Of a DNA stretch of 64,000 bases, positions 10,590-23,162 are shown piece by piece; within the stretch, counting starts at the first letter, position 1, and each line of letters starts with the position of its first letter. Source of the DNA: Terebella lapidaria (Eukaryota; Annelida; Polychaeta; Terebellida; Terebellidae); contig OX424561.1 of assembly GCA_949152475.1 (NCBI GenBank), forward strand, positions 19,214,481-19,278,480, written 5' to 3'. A model generated the notes under the pieces. That model searched no databases. It was not told the origin of the DNA and saw only the letters and a list, made by a program, of their open reading frames with translations. A program made the position numbers and the translations under genes.

Positions 10590-11800
10590 CACTATACTGT
10601 ATAACGAACTCATAAAACCACCGTCCTCCTCCGCAAAACCACCTGCGGAGGAGTGATCACGTTCTTGCGGAGGTTCGACCACGTGCATGCGGAGGATCGG
10701 CCACGTGCTTGCGGAAGACCAGGCATGCACATGCGCAGAACAGCTTCCGGTGAACGCCCAATATAAGGAGGCAGCCACAGCTCTCTGGGAGTCAGTCGGG
10801 GCAAGGTACGAGAGGAGACACATCACGGTTCTGTCCTCCTTGGACGGGCGAGGGAGAGGACTTAGAGTTTTCCGTACCTCCGCATATCTTGACCTCCGCA
10901 GTGCGGAGCCCCAGACTCCATGTATGGGAAATGTAACAGGGAAGGGTGTGGGTCCCAGATGATGACAATCGCATGAATCTGGTCCAACGTCCCCTCAAAT
11001 ATATGAACCCCTGCCCTCTTGACTTACAGCTGACGGCAAGGCGGCGATCTCTTCTTGCACAGTGGTGCAAGCGTGAGGGAAGTCTCTGGTGAACCTCCGC
11101 AACCCGCGGACCTGTGAGGGACGTCCCCTGATGTGCGGAGACACTCCGTCTCCGCAATAGACGAACCTCCGCAGCCGCGGACTTGTGAAGGAAGTCTCTG
11201 ACGATACTCTGCACCCGCGGAGGTGGCGAGGGAAGTTTCCTGACGTGCGGAGACACCCAGTCTCCGCAGGCGACGACCCTCCGCACCCGCGGAAGAGGGA
11301 GGTGAAGCAGACGTGCGGAGGACCCTCCGCAAGGACGAAGGACCTCTGCGGAGCCACGGAACCTCCGCAGCGCGGAAAACCTCCGCAGAGAGAGGACCTC
11401 CGCAGAGACAGAGGACCTCCGCAGAGGTGAGGACCTCCGCACCGGCGACATCTCCGCGGAAGACAGCGGGACAGACTCCGCAAGTATCTACCTCCGGAGA
11501 CGGAAGAATTGCGGAGCAAGGGAACCTTTGCTCCGCATGGACTTCGCGCAGGAAGAGACTGACGCTAGTTTTGATGCCTAACGTTAAAAGCAGGGTCTTA
11601 GTCTAAACCTGGACCCGGTGTAACCTTTTAGTATTGTAAAGCCCGGTGACTTAGTCTAAACCTGGTCACTGTGTAATTTGGGGAAACATTACATATATTT
11701 TGTGAGTGAGTAACTTGTCGTATTTGGTAATAAAACCCGTGTCTTTGAATCAATATGTCTTCAGCACTTTCCTCTAACCAGAGAAATACTATGGAATTGC
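10590..11800 (+). repeat. GC-rich CTCCGCA minisatellite block, possible LTR fossil
   Basis: A TATA-like sequence (ATATAAGG, 10761) is followed by ~800 bp crowded with degenerate CCTCCGCA/TGCGGAGG words in both orientations, and then by an AATAAA at 11729-11734. A paired GTCTAAACCTGG motif (near 11600 and 11655) precedes it. TATA, GC-rich degenerate repeat, then polyadenylation signal is the same order seen at 25.6 and 46.7 kb, so an old LTR is plausible. Ends and target-site duplications were not resolved. Open frames across it on both strands are low-complexity and not convincing. Confidence 0.45.
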
Positions 11801-11954
11801 GGACGTCTCACCATTAATTGTCTATAGCGTTCGGACACAGAGACGAGAGGTACTACAAAAAGACTATACGAAAAATAAACACAACGAGAAAAAATAAACA
11901 ACAAACTCAACAACCACGGCACCAAATAACCATCAATCATAAAATCGCTACAAA

Positions 11955-12466
11955 TGTAACAATGGTCTCACATACGTCATCTCGTGCTTCGGGTTATAAA
12001 TAGAGGATGACGGGTGAGCTCGGCCGTGAGCTCCTTGTTCCTTTCCAGCTAAAATTGGGATGTAAGGCCCCGGGGACGATTTCCAATTGGGGGCCCAGGA
12101 GGGGGACCGTGCTGAACCAGGGCTCGTCCCTGTGATCACCGGTCTCTCGCCCTGGGATGGTGCGACACAGGTTCTGGCAGACCATCAGGCTGTCCGGGGT
12201 TCTATCCCCGTGGCGGACCATCGGCGAGCCGGCCACAGCTAACACCACGGTGATGATCCTGTATTTGAGTGGTGTCCTTACGTCCAGGCTTGCTCGGCGG
12301 ACTGCTACCTGGTTAACGTTCTAAAGTAAATACTGCACCTGCAGTGACCCCTGGTGAGTGGACTATCTGCAAGGATCTGGAATAGCAGGGCATGCGCCCG
12401 TGGGGGACCCACGGGGAGCGCTCTATCCGCGGGAATCCGGGAGAGCAGACGGTGTCAAACTTTACA
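11955..12466 (+). mobile_element. Solo-LTR-like sequence, family shared with 32.2 kb
   Basis: It starts TGTAACAATGGTCT and has a TATA box (TATAAATA, 11995-12002). Its 3' part, from ACCTGGTTAAC near 12309, matches a minus-strand block at 32155-32503 over much of its length: the start, the CTCGTGCTTC-TATA region and the 3' third. No coding internal region adjoins it, so it is read as a solo LTR of an LTR retrotransposon. The right edge is approximate. The divergence between the two copies suggests they are old. Confidence 0.6.
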
Positions 12467-13385
12467 TAATTTTAATGTGATCTTCAACCTATTAAATTTG
12501 TTCTTAAGCCTATTAAAACCTGTTAATTGGATTATTGAAATTATAAAAAGGGATATGATCATGTTCATGCTTTTAAGAAATAGGCCATTTGTGGTAGGCC
12601 TATATTTTTAACCAGAAGACAAATAACGGGTATACCAGTATATTCATGGCTGTAATTTCCGAGCAAGTATACGCCTTTTTCCAAATTCTGAGCGAATATG
12701 AAGTATAAAAAACTGAACACAGAATTATATATGTTCTGACAGGAAAAACTGAATACTAAAGTTCTGACAATTTTCTGTAGGCCTACTCTGATTATTTAAA
12801 CTTGTTTACCAACTTTTTTGGCGCATAAATTTCACTCACTAAACCTAAGCGTTGAACGACAAATTTCTACCAAGTTACAAACTTGTATCGCAAAAAAAAT
12901 GAAAAAAAATATTTGGTGAAATAAATTGTTTATCACATGCTCAATGAACACAAGGTACAAATTCAATTTGATCTGACGATCTCAACAAAATTACTATAGG
13001 CTTATACTCATGTATCGATCTAGTAATGGCAAATAAGTAAATAAATCATTGCAAGAAAGTTTAATTTGGACTGGACATTGGCTAATAATATTATGTTATA
13101 GAGAATGTTAGCTGTGGAATCAGAGCCTCTTCACACTCTCAGATTAATTTAAGGTACTTTGTCATATTTTCCATACACACGTTCGTAACGTTAATTGTTC
13201 CCTGTGACCCAATTTTGCATGAAATAAAGAGATTTTGAATTTGGTTTGAATATCATAAATCTAGATCTAGGAATTGTTTGTACTGTAATTAAGACGATGA
13301 AAACGTTCTGTGACGTTGCCTAAATTATGGGCTATCTAAGAACAGTAGAGACTCTCTACTGGCTATTAATTGCATGATTCCAATG
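12467..13385. other. AT-rich intergenic, no feature recognised
   Basis: Strongly AT-rich DNA between the LTR-like block and the upstream region of the next gene. No coding or repeat structure was recognised. Confidence 0.5.
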
Positions 13386-13429
13386 ATTGAATAAATCCAC
13401 CCAGAGGCAGAGCCATCCATCTAACCGCA

Positions 13430-13585
13430 GGACCTTTGGTCCTACATTTTTGCGCTTGCCGCTTCCTCGGCGCATGCGCATTGTTCAATATCCGCTCACA
13501 AGTGTTGGATTTTTGCGAGAAAGATTTGCATCATTTTTAGAGAAAACGCGTTATATAGTGACAGACATCCATAGTGTAGACAATT
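13430..13585 (+). promoter_or_regulatory. ZNF318-like promoter/5' UTR with NRF-1-like site
   Basis: A GC-rich island just before the start codon contains GCGCATGCGCA at 13470-13480, a match to the palindromic NRF-1 motif common in TATA-less housekeeping promoters. No TATA box is evident. The transcription start is not defined. Confidence 0.4.
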
Positions 13586-16500
13586 ATGGCGAAGTTTATA
13601 CCTCGTAGCGTAGGCAGGGGTGAAACATCGCATGACAGGGGTGGCTCGAATCAGCGGTTTCAGCATCGTGGTCGGGGCATGTCATGGCCGCGGGGTCGTG
13701 GACGTGGGGGGTTTTCTGACCGGGGTAACCGGGGCGGTTATAACAATTTCCGAGGCCGAGGTCAGCGTGGACACTTCCGGGGCCGTGGCTCATTCATTCC
13801 CTCAGATAAGGGTCCTGTTTCGATAATTTATCCTGATGACCCGAGACATCCAGACTTTGACAAAGATCCACGGAATGCAGGATTGAAAGCTCGCGGTAAA
13901 GTGCGAGATGAAGACATGCGACGGAGTGACGATGAAGATTCACCAGAACGGCGTGGACAGGACAGTCGAAGGGAACGGGAAGATGACCTCACAAACATGA
14001 GCGATGAAGGGTTACGAATCACCGTTGAGAACAAAGCTAGCTCGATGACTGTTGCAGATCCTTCTTTTTATGATGAAATTCAGCCACGGCAGGCCCCTAG
14101 TACTAGTAGTACAGGCCCAAATGCTGCTCCTAGTTCCCGGGCCTCGAAAGAAAAAGAAAATTCTGAGGCACAAAGTAGCAGCAGTACACGATCCAAAAAA
14201 CAATCGAAGGTATCTGTCGTTATTTTTCAACATTCAGTCACCAATGTAGAGTATAAAATTTTAGTTACCAGCAAGACATTCTGTAAAATTTCAGGTCAAA
14301 CAATACTAACATTATTGGGTCATCAGAATCGGGTCATTGCAATAGGTAAAGGGCTGAAGCAGGCAGATCTGTGCGGTGTCTATTGTGTTTTGCGTTTTCA
14401 TTCTGATCCTACACTCTGTTGTTGCTGCCATGTTCAGTGAAATCAGACATCAGGATTTCTCTTGAAGTCAAGTTTGTTAAAAGAATATGTTCAGCTACTA
14501 TTTGATGTATCAGTTTCATATCAACTCGCTTTTGACAAAAATTTTCCACAATGTCTTGCCGATGACAAAACTTAGCCTAGTTTAGTGATGTGTCCTCAAC
14601 ATCGGAGATTCTGTACTCGTGCAGGCCCTACAATAGTTTCTTGGGGTTGTCCTGCGATATTTGTAGGTAATTGACTGGATACAGTGTTTGAGGCCCGAGG
14701 TCGTGTCTGGGCCATAGCTGCATAGACACGACTGAGGCACAGACACGACTGAGGGCCTCAAACACTGTATTCAGTTGATTATTATATTATTATATGCCGC
14801 ATCATGATATGCACACAGGTCGGGAGAGATGCACTACAAAACCAAAAACGTCTTTTCCCCGGCGCATAAATTCGAAATTGTCAAAAGACCATCGGTTGCT
14901 ATGCGCAACGCCGCTCAATATGAAGGTCAATACCACAGTATATCAGACCAATTGCACTCTGTGTAATCCACTGTAGCATTTTCGTAGGCATATGGTATGT
15001 TATTTCTAGTACTGTAGCTTTGCAACGAAACATTGCAAGGTGATGCTAATATCTAGTATTGTCCATTAAAAATGTGACTCGCCTTATAAGTTGAAACTGT
15101 TTGGTTAACGGACACACAGGTCCAGATTGTTGATCAGGGTTTTTCACTCAAACACAAAATTTGTGATGCACATTTCTAAATGTGTGCTCATTTGTTGTAG
15201 CGGTATAGAATAATACATGCATGTTACATAGAATACAGAAATTACGTGCACTAGTATATGAAAGTATTCATATCTGTGGCACATTTCTCATATACAAATG
15301 ATCACTGGCAGGGCTAGTTTTCGTAAAATTTTGCGAGAATCCTATTCCCCTATACTCCATTATATTTGGCGAGAATCAAGGGCCATTTTGCAAGAATCTT
15401 TGCGAGAATCGATTCTCGGATTCTCGCCGAAATTCTAGCCCTGACTAGTATGTCTCAAAGTATTTAATATCCATGTTTCTACAATTAGTTCAGTTGCGTA
15501 ATCCTGTTACTGCATAATGCATATAGTAATCAGATAATTTGATTAATGTATCATCAGTGACCCATTGAGTGGCAAGATGGCATTTAGTCCATTTGGCAGC
15601 ACCAATCTGGATTGTATAGAGTAATGGGTGAGATGCATTGCATGTGACGAAAATAGAGATGGGTATGGTAAGTGGAACCACTTGATGGAATCAATATATA
15701 TTGTTCTTGTTGCTGTTTTACAGAAATCTAGCAAGGAGTCTATAAGAATCACAGTGGGTAATGATCGATTTGCTGATGACTCCCAAGATGGTAGGCCATC
15801 AGCCAGCCCAGCCACAGAATCAAAACAGGATTCTCCACATGAGTCAGCTGATCGGGAACATTCTCAAAGTTCCACAAGAAATGAAGGTAGACAACCGATA
15901 AGAGATGGCAATCAAACCCGCGGGCCACCGAATCCCCGCGATCGAAGTCAAGACAAATCTCGCCGCAGCAGGTCTTTGAGCCGTAGCGGGCGCAGAAGTC
16001 GCAGCAGGAGTCGAGGCCGGTACCGCCGCAACAGAAGTACGAGTAGAAGTAGAACTGGCCGGCGGAGAACCAGGTCACGAAGCCGAGACAGATTCCCTGA
16101 CAGGGGAAGGAGAGGTCCATACAGAAGCCGCAGTCGGGACAGGTTTGGCAGTCATAGCCCTAGAGGGAGTAGGCGGCGTAGGAGTAGAAGTCGGAGCCCA
16201 GGTTGGAGACCTCGAAGATCTAGGAGCCGCTCCCGGGGCAGGGTAAGGCGCAGTTACAGCCGAGGCAGGAGCTACTCTCGCAGCCCGAGCAGAGGTCGCA
16301 TGCACAGTCGTAGTCCAGTAAGACGAAGCAGCAAGAGTCCTGGAAGAAAACGAGACTGGAGCTGCGACCGATTCAGTCCTGTCAGTGACACGAGCTTGGG
16401 CTCCCCCAGGAACACTTCCGTGGGTCCTGGAGGTGATACAAGACATGACTTCAAGCAGAAAACAAAAGATAACCCAATAATGGACTTCTTGAATGACTTC

Positions 16501-19500
16501 CCCAAATCTGGTGACCGTCCTCCCCCAGAGAAGTCTGCTGTTGCTCAGGATCCGTCCAGGACACCACCATGGCTGAAAGACAGCAGCAAAGCAGCTAACA
16601 TACTAGAAATAGAGAAGTACCTTGAGAGCAAGTTGAAAGAGGCTAGAGGAGGATATGAAACCAAACAGGAACCACAGTCGCAGGAGCCACCTCCAACAAA
16701 GTACAGCACTAAACCGAGGGAAATGACATCAATTAACCAATCTAAACACACAGAACTACCTAAACAGACAACACCTTCTGGTTGGCATGAAGTACAACCC
16801 GCCAGAAATCCGGAAAAACCGGAACGTGCTGAACGTCCTCAACCTCAAACTAGAAAGGAACCTGAACCGTTTGATATATATGATGATCTCTCAAAGAGAG
16901 AAGAAAGTCAAAGACTGGCTACTCCCCCTCCTCTTGAATCTAAACCTGTGAAATCAATTTTGAAGAATAAAAAGCCAGATTCTCAAAAATCGAATGATAC
17001 TCATGGTGACCCCTTCATCGCCACGGAGGAAAAGCCGATGCCAGGGATGGCATCTCTCATGAACATTGAAGATGAAGATGCATTTCTGTATGGCGATATA
17101 TCAGAAACGCCTGTGGAGACAGTCGCTGCCAAAAAGCCAGAGAAGAAGCCTGCGACACCTGCAGAGGTTGGTAGTGAGCTTGATTCTGTCTATCTTGGTG
17201 GATATAGTGGAAACAAAACAGACCCAGGCTGGGAAGTGGCTGAACCTGCTCAAGGTTTCTCAGATGATTTCCAGAGCCCTGGTGAACAATCAAAATCGGA
17301 TGACCCTAAGACAGAGTCTGACAAACTGTCAGCTGATCCAACCATACAGAACATACTGAAGTCCATAGGGTTCAACTTTGAACTCTCTAAGCTTATGCAA
17401 GAAAAGGCTGAGAAGTCTAGAAAGAAGGAAGAAGACCTAGAGACGTATGGAATCAAGCAAGGCTCATCGTTCCTGGGAGGACATGTCCCTGGACCTGACA
17501 TGCACTCTGCTCTAGGTGCTGCCAACTCGACGCCAGAACCTGCCGAAAGAAAACAAAGACAAGAAAGGAAACCAATTGGTGACAGAAAGGAGTCCTATGA
17601 AGAACGAGCCAGAAGATATCTTGAAGAGCAACAGAAACAGATTCCACCACGTGTTGATGATGGCTATGGATCCACTGGATACACTCAGCAGCAATCCTTT
17701 GAAGATAGTGGCTACCCACAGCATCAACAAGATTATTACGATAATCAATATCATCAGCAGGGTTTTGAAACATTTGACTACAACAATCAGTCAGCCCCTG
17801 TGCCCCAGTCAAATTTGTCTACAATACAGAGTGAGCACAGCTCATTCGGACAGGGAGCTCCCATGGATCAGGGTGGATCACAATCTGGTTTACATGGTCT
17901 ACAAAGTCAGTATGATGAACTGGAAAGTTACAGAAATGATGAAAGGATGTACCACAGAAGGGAGGATGAATTTGAGAAGAGGCATCACAGTGAAAGTAGA
18001 GATTTTGAGGCAAGAGTTGCCCAGAGTTCATCAAGAGACAGGGCTCCAAGTTATGATCGAGGCGAAGCCAAAACTTTATTTCCAATCATTCGGGAGAAGT
18101 CTCCCTCTCGATCCATGTCTCCAGCAGCAGAGCGGCAGTCCAGCTCGGGGTCATCCAGGAGAACTGTCCTGCCGCCCAAGCGAGAATCCAGAGAGTCTCC
18201 TGCCAGAGAAACAAGAAGAACTGATACCAAACAGACAACCAAGCCTGTCAAAACTGAAAGTACTGACAAGAAGTCCATCAAAAAGGTCTCGACGATGAGC
18301 ACCAAGGAACGAGAAGAGCTGGTCCAAGAGATCAACGAGCGAGCCAAGAGACTCAAACTTCTGGAGAAAGAACTGTCACGCCTGAGGAAACAGGAGAATG
18401 AACTTATGCGAAAGAAACAAAGACAAAAAGATGGGCACAAGGATCAGCTTCTCGAGCAGAACACACAGCTGCAACAGGAAATCGGTCAGCAGATCAAAGT
18501 CCTGCGGCGGGCTGCGGAGGTCAATGCCCGCCTGCTGGTCGCAAGTCGCAGAGATGACGAGGCTGACATCGACTTCCTGGCTCTTATCAAGGAGGTATTG
18601 TGTGAATATCTGGATAGAGTTGTGGATGTATTATATTGTTATTGTTGTGAATGCATTCGAACATGCAGCCTGCTTTCATTGCTGGGGAAATAAGAAACTT
18701 ATTATATTGGTGTATTAGTGCTGTATTATTAGTGTGGTAACATCATGCAAAATTTCACTGTGAATGATTATGATGTATCCTAACTGTTACTTTTTGAAGC
18801 CATCTGATCAAAAGCCAAGCTTAAAAAGATCTCCCAGCCCAAGCCCAAGGAAGACAGTGAAGAAAGAGCCGAAAGAAAAAGATGTCAGCGATTCGAAAGA
18901 TGGTGGTGAAGAATCTAAGAAGATGATGAAGTTGAAGTTTGAATATTTTGATCCAGGCAATCATTGGTGCAGACAATGTAATCATGTCTCCACTAATGTT
19001 TATGAGTTTTTTGGACATCTTCAGTCCAAAAAACATTCAACAGTAAGTTATAAAACAGGTTTGTTTTACATTGACATTTGTACCTTAAGATGAATGCAGT
19101 TTTGTGTACTTGTGGTTGTAAAATGTTGAATCATAATTTTATTCACTTCACTAAATCATTGTGCTGCCTGTCCTTGAATAGAAGTTGGATCCATACGATA
19201 GACCGTGGATCATTTCTCAGAAGGAAAAGCAGAAGGAACCTGCCAGTCAATCTGTTGCTGCAGCCTTTAAAGGTATAACTATTTGCTGGCAAATGTGGAA
19301 TTTGAGGTAGGAGACTCATTTATTTAAGTACATGTTAATAAGTTATCATGTTCGCATAACCTATACCACATTCTGAAGTTTGAACTGCCAGTTAATGTTT
19401 TGCAGGTGTGGAGTTCATCATGCCAACACAAGCTTTCTACTGTTCGCTGTGCAAATCCTTCTCTGGAGATATGACGTGTGCTGAAGAACATGTCAAGAGT

Positions 19501-21006
19501 TCCGAGCATAATGAAAAATACCAGGTACAACCCTTGTGATGGTAAATTTGGTTTGTCATGAAGTAGCAGCAGCAGTCGATGAAGAGAGTGAATGAAGGAA
19601 GTCCGTAAGTCTTGTCACCAGTGGTACATGTACCTGATGTTTGAAGTTGCGGCCAGAACTTGCTGAGGTACAATGTAAGTAAGCCTAGTGGTAATACAAA
19701 AATAAACATACTGCTCACTTGGCATGTACAGTACATGTATGTAGCGAAGTTCCCCATGTATTTGCAGGAGTATGTTGATGAGAACCCATTCTATGAGCGT
19801 CGGTACCAGCTGGACAAGGCTGCGGGGCTCTCAACGACCTCCGTCACGAAGGACGCACGGTCCGACGATGAGGGTGACCACAACGCTGAGAAAACCAGCT
19901 CCAAGAGCAAACGCAAGCAGGAGAGAGAGGACTCGCGCCCCAAAGATGAGTCTCGGTACAAACAGGAGCCAGGCTCCAAGGACAAGGGTGACTCCAAATA
20001 CAAGGACGAGACAAAATACAGGGAAGATTCCAGGCACAGGGAAAACTCACGATCCACATCCGAGGAGAGGACAAGGCGCAGCGAACGAGCCAAGCGGTAC
20101 GCAGACTTTGAGGAAAGTGAAGGGAAACTCATCCGTAAAAAGGCGAGGCTGCTTGAAGAAAAGAAGAAGGCAGCGGAAAAGAAACGACAAGAATCAGAGC
20201 CACAGGAACGAAAAGAAGGAAAAGAAGCAAGACGACATGAAGAGGAGATGGACTGTGGCCTAGTTGAAAAGAGAACTATAAGTGCTGCACCCAGACCATC
20301 AGAGCAGAAATCTTTTGGAAAGTTGTTGTGGAAGGGGCCCATGATTGGCAAAGCTCCGTGTTTCAAGAAAGGCAAAGCACCAGCCGCAGAGCCCCCAAGT
20401 GAGAAGATCTCTATCAAGCTGGGTGGTAGACTTACCCGAGGTGTAGCCAAAACTTCACCAATGCCTGCCTCAAAGGTCGTCACCGATATACAAGACGTGG
20501 AAGATCCTGCCAAGGACCCCAACTATGTCTCCAAGAAGAACAACTCAAAACAGCTCAAAAGTGACGGTTCTCCAGAACCCCTCGATATCTTTGTGACTGT
20601 AGGCAGGAAAAAGGAAACCAAATCAATGCCAACAATTTCTTGTGATCCAGGGCCGATCAGACAAAAGGGTCCGTCTCCAACCGTCATTGCCGATGCGTTC
20701 AGTGGCAAAAGTGATGACAAAAATCAGGACGTGGAACCGAAGGACAAACGACAGTCGAAGAGAATGGAAGTGGAACCTATTCCAGTACCACGGGGCACAA
20801 AGGAGGAAGAACGTGAGATGAAGTTGTTGGGAATAGAGTTCAGTGACACAGTCACTGTCCCAGTGAAGCCGACCCAGTTGGTTCTCCCCCCATCTTCAAG
20901 AGCCTCTGACCCCACCAGCATGACCTCCACCAGCACAGACAAGATCTACGATGTTTTCTTTGGCAGCAAGGATGGGAAATCTGACAACAAGGGCCAAGAC
21001 AATTAA
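13586..21006 (+). CDS. ZNF318: ZNF318-like RS-rich matrin-type zinc-finger protein
   Basis: Six exons: 13586-14209, 15724-18594, 18800-19042, 19182-19272, 19406-19524 and 19768-21006, giving about 1,728 residues (human ZNF318 is larger, ~2,280). Features in order: an RGG/FRGRG-rich N-terminus (~12-75); a long RS domain (~283-420); a lysine/glutamate-rich, probably disordered region; a coiled coil (~1068-1146, KLLEKELSRLRKQENELMRK); two fingers with spacing C-x2-C-x12-H-x5-H (~1222-1244 and ~1289-1311); the family-like YVDENPFYERR; and a charged tail ending YDVFFGSKDGK. The paired matrin/U1-type fingers followed by HNEKYQEYVDENPFYE are my main reason for naming ZNF318. In mammals it is a nuclear protein linked to androgen-receptor co-regulation and to IgM/IgD transcript processing. 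The acceptor of exon 3 (TTTTTGAAG) is weak. Orthology rests on recalled family sequence. Confidence 0.78.
14669..14780. repeat. 112-bp hairpin MITE in ZNF318-like intron 1
   Basis: Arms 14669-14713 and 14737-14780 pair closely (GGATACAGTGTTTGAGGCCC against GGGCCTCAAACACTGTATTC). A short loop contains GACACGACTGAGGCACAGAC. It is probably a tiny foldback element. Confidence 0.6.
15309..15443. mobile_element. 135-bp hAT-like MITE in ZNF318-like intron 1
   Basis: The ends CAGGGCTAG and CTAGCCCTG are perfect inverted repeats, typical of hAT-type non-autonomous elements. The interior repeats GCGAGAATC. No clear 8-bp target duplication was seen. Confidence 0.6.
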
Positions 21007-22200
21007 AAAATGGTACATTAAAAACAACTATTGCACTTGATTAAACCAAATTTATGTTGTCTATTTGACCTGTAAATTTACTTTGCTTGTATGATTACTT
21101 GGGATATTCAATGTCAGAGATTGCAGCTACTACATGTGTTTCACATATTTTACAGGTTGTACTTTCCCGAGATCGTTTCTGGATGACGGAATGATACAGT
21201 GATATTCCTGGTGAAGGTTTCTATCAGTGACAGACTGGAACGAATAGACAATGGAGTAATTTTGTTATATACGCATGAACAGACACAGGAGTGTTCTAGA
21301 AACAGCTCAGCCGCTGTTGTTGTTCAGAAACTTCATACCTGGCTTGTGAAAGCTAGTAAAAGGATTCTGTTGTGCTGACAAATTTTATGTGGGCTGAGAA
21401 GATTACTGTGGGATTTTTTTTTTTTTTTTCAAGTACATATAAGACATGAATTAAGTCCGATTCAGACTAATTGAATCAGAAATTGAGATTTTACGTTTGG
21501 TCAGTTGACCACTGAGTGAAAAATTCATAGTCCTTGTAACTTCCCCAGAGTTATAAAAAACTTGCATGAAGATTTTCTGCAGTAATCGGCATGTCCGTGC
21601 CACTTTTGTACAGGATGTGTTTCCAAGCATTTAATGTAGAGTTTGGTGTTTTATATACATCAGTAATGATGTGCTGCTTTTGAGTTATGGTTGGAACCAT
21701 ACTGTCTGTCTTGGGTTCCTTGAATACACAAAAAGTGATGATATTTCCACTTTCTGATAGATACTTGTTTGTTTGTATCGAAAAGGTATTAGATCAACAT
21801 GTTTGGTTGCAAATCCACATTTTCTCTGATGGACGTTCACAGTCTTCGTTGAAATGAAATATTAGTAGCTTCTGTTGAATTTATGCAGGATGAAGAAAAA
21901 TTGAACCCTTTCTTGTTGATGAATATCCTCATCCATGCTTGGTGAGTCTGGCCTGATCTATTTTAAGCTGAATTTTAGAGCTAACAAGGGACACATTTTG
22001 CATGTTATGGATAATAATCTGTTGTAGATAAATGAGCATGTATGTAGTCATCTATATACCGGTATTATGAAAAGAGGCATGTCTGAATATAATCATGGGA
22101 GTCCCTTGTCTGCTCAGAATCTGGTAATCTTGGAGCTATTGTCTTCTGTTGGTGTGCTCGTTTCATTGTGCATACTGTATGAAAATAAATGACCTTCAAA
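21007..22200 (+). other. Probable 3' UTR of the ZNF318-like gene
   Basis: Non-coding sequence follows the stop codon, with a T16-like run at about 21414-21429. The first good AATAAA lies in GAAAATAAATGACC near 22184; another (GGAATAAAATC) is near 22236. The polyadenylation site is inferred. Confidence 0.45.
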
Positions 22201-22657
22201 ACAGTGTTGATTTTGACGCTCTGGAGATATCGGAATAAAATCTGAGTGGCAGATCATGTAGTGGGCTCTTCTGATACTTACTGCCTGTACGAATTTGGAT
22301 TTGACTCTGATATCCCGATGAGATGGGGATACATTTATGTCAAAGTAAACCATGGTTGCGGTCATTGGGGCTTGCGATTGTGAAATAGCGTATCAAATCT
22401 TTGAGAGGCTGGCAAAGTAATACCGAATTGTAAATATCCAATAGAGAAGGTAGTAGTAATCAAAGAGCAGCCAAAAGGATCTTGTTTCGATAATTTCTAA
22501 TCGGTCACATCCTTGGCTCACTTAACTTGGCTCAGTACTCGAATATTTGGAGACAGTTTTCATGTCTTGGAAAGTAATGGCAACGTGCACTTCCACTCTG
22601 TAAGAGTTTCCCAAGAGCCTCCGACAAGGCAGATGTCCGAGCCATCACAGGGGTGAG

Positions 22658-23162
22658 TACTGTAAAAACACTTTTTTTCGCGGGTATTAGATTTCGCGGT
22701 TTTTACCCCCAGGCAATTTCGCGGGGATTTAATTTCGCGGTTTAGTGATTGCCAGTAATCGCGTAAAGAATTTGCAGTTGATGGACATCACAGTATATCA
22801 ATGCAATTGGTGTGAGAAATGGAAAGTCACAGGAAATCAAATCAGATTTTATTTGAAAATTTAAACACAAACGTCAAACAAGTCATGCTTAGTCTGCAAA
22901 AGCTTGAACTTGGTGCAGATGTCATCGGCACCAAGTTCAAGCACGTGCCATGCAGACGCTAGCGACCGGTATCTAGGCACTGTAACTAACGTAATTCTGC
23001 GCGTTATGATTAGCAACAGCGTATTGTGCTATGGACGGCCACAAACCTCAAAATTAATTTTCGCGGGAGACTTATTTTAGCGAGGTATTTAATTTCGCGG
23101 ATCTACCCTTACCGCGAAATACGCGAAATAAGTACCGCGCGAAAATTAGTATTTTTACAGTA
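22658..23162. mobile_element. 505-bp MITE, TACTGTAAA family copy 1
   Basis: It begins TACTGTAAAAACAC and ends ATTTTTACAGTA. Inside both ends lie repeated TTTCGCGG / CCGCGAAA words, in mirrored order. Shorter relatives with the same ends lie at 36065-36257 and 61836-62044. It is a non-autonomous TIR element with TA-like ends. Confidence 0.75.

Noticed and set aside
10792-11519. Overlapping 219- and 174-codon minus-strand ORFs rich in Arg/Ser
   Set aside because: They translate CTCCGCA-type repeats; low complexity, competing frames, no conserved domain.
12150-12235. tRNA-like segment with a B-box-like GGTTCTATCCCC
   Set aside because: No matching A box or clean cloverleaf; it lies inside a solo-LTR-like sequence.
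13596-13793. Minus-strand and +2-frame ORFs over the ZNF318-like exon 1
   Set aside because: Shadow frames of a GC-rich RGG-coding exon; the other frame continues the spliced protein.
15749-18440. Several 120-260-codon ORFs in alternative frames over the big RS exon
   Set aside because: Shadows created by the repetitive Arg/Ser codons of the true frame.
19791-20522. 243-codon minus-strand ORF
   Set aside because: Antisense shadow of the last ZNF318-like exon; serine-rich translation of the Lys/Glu-rich coding strand.
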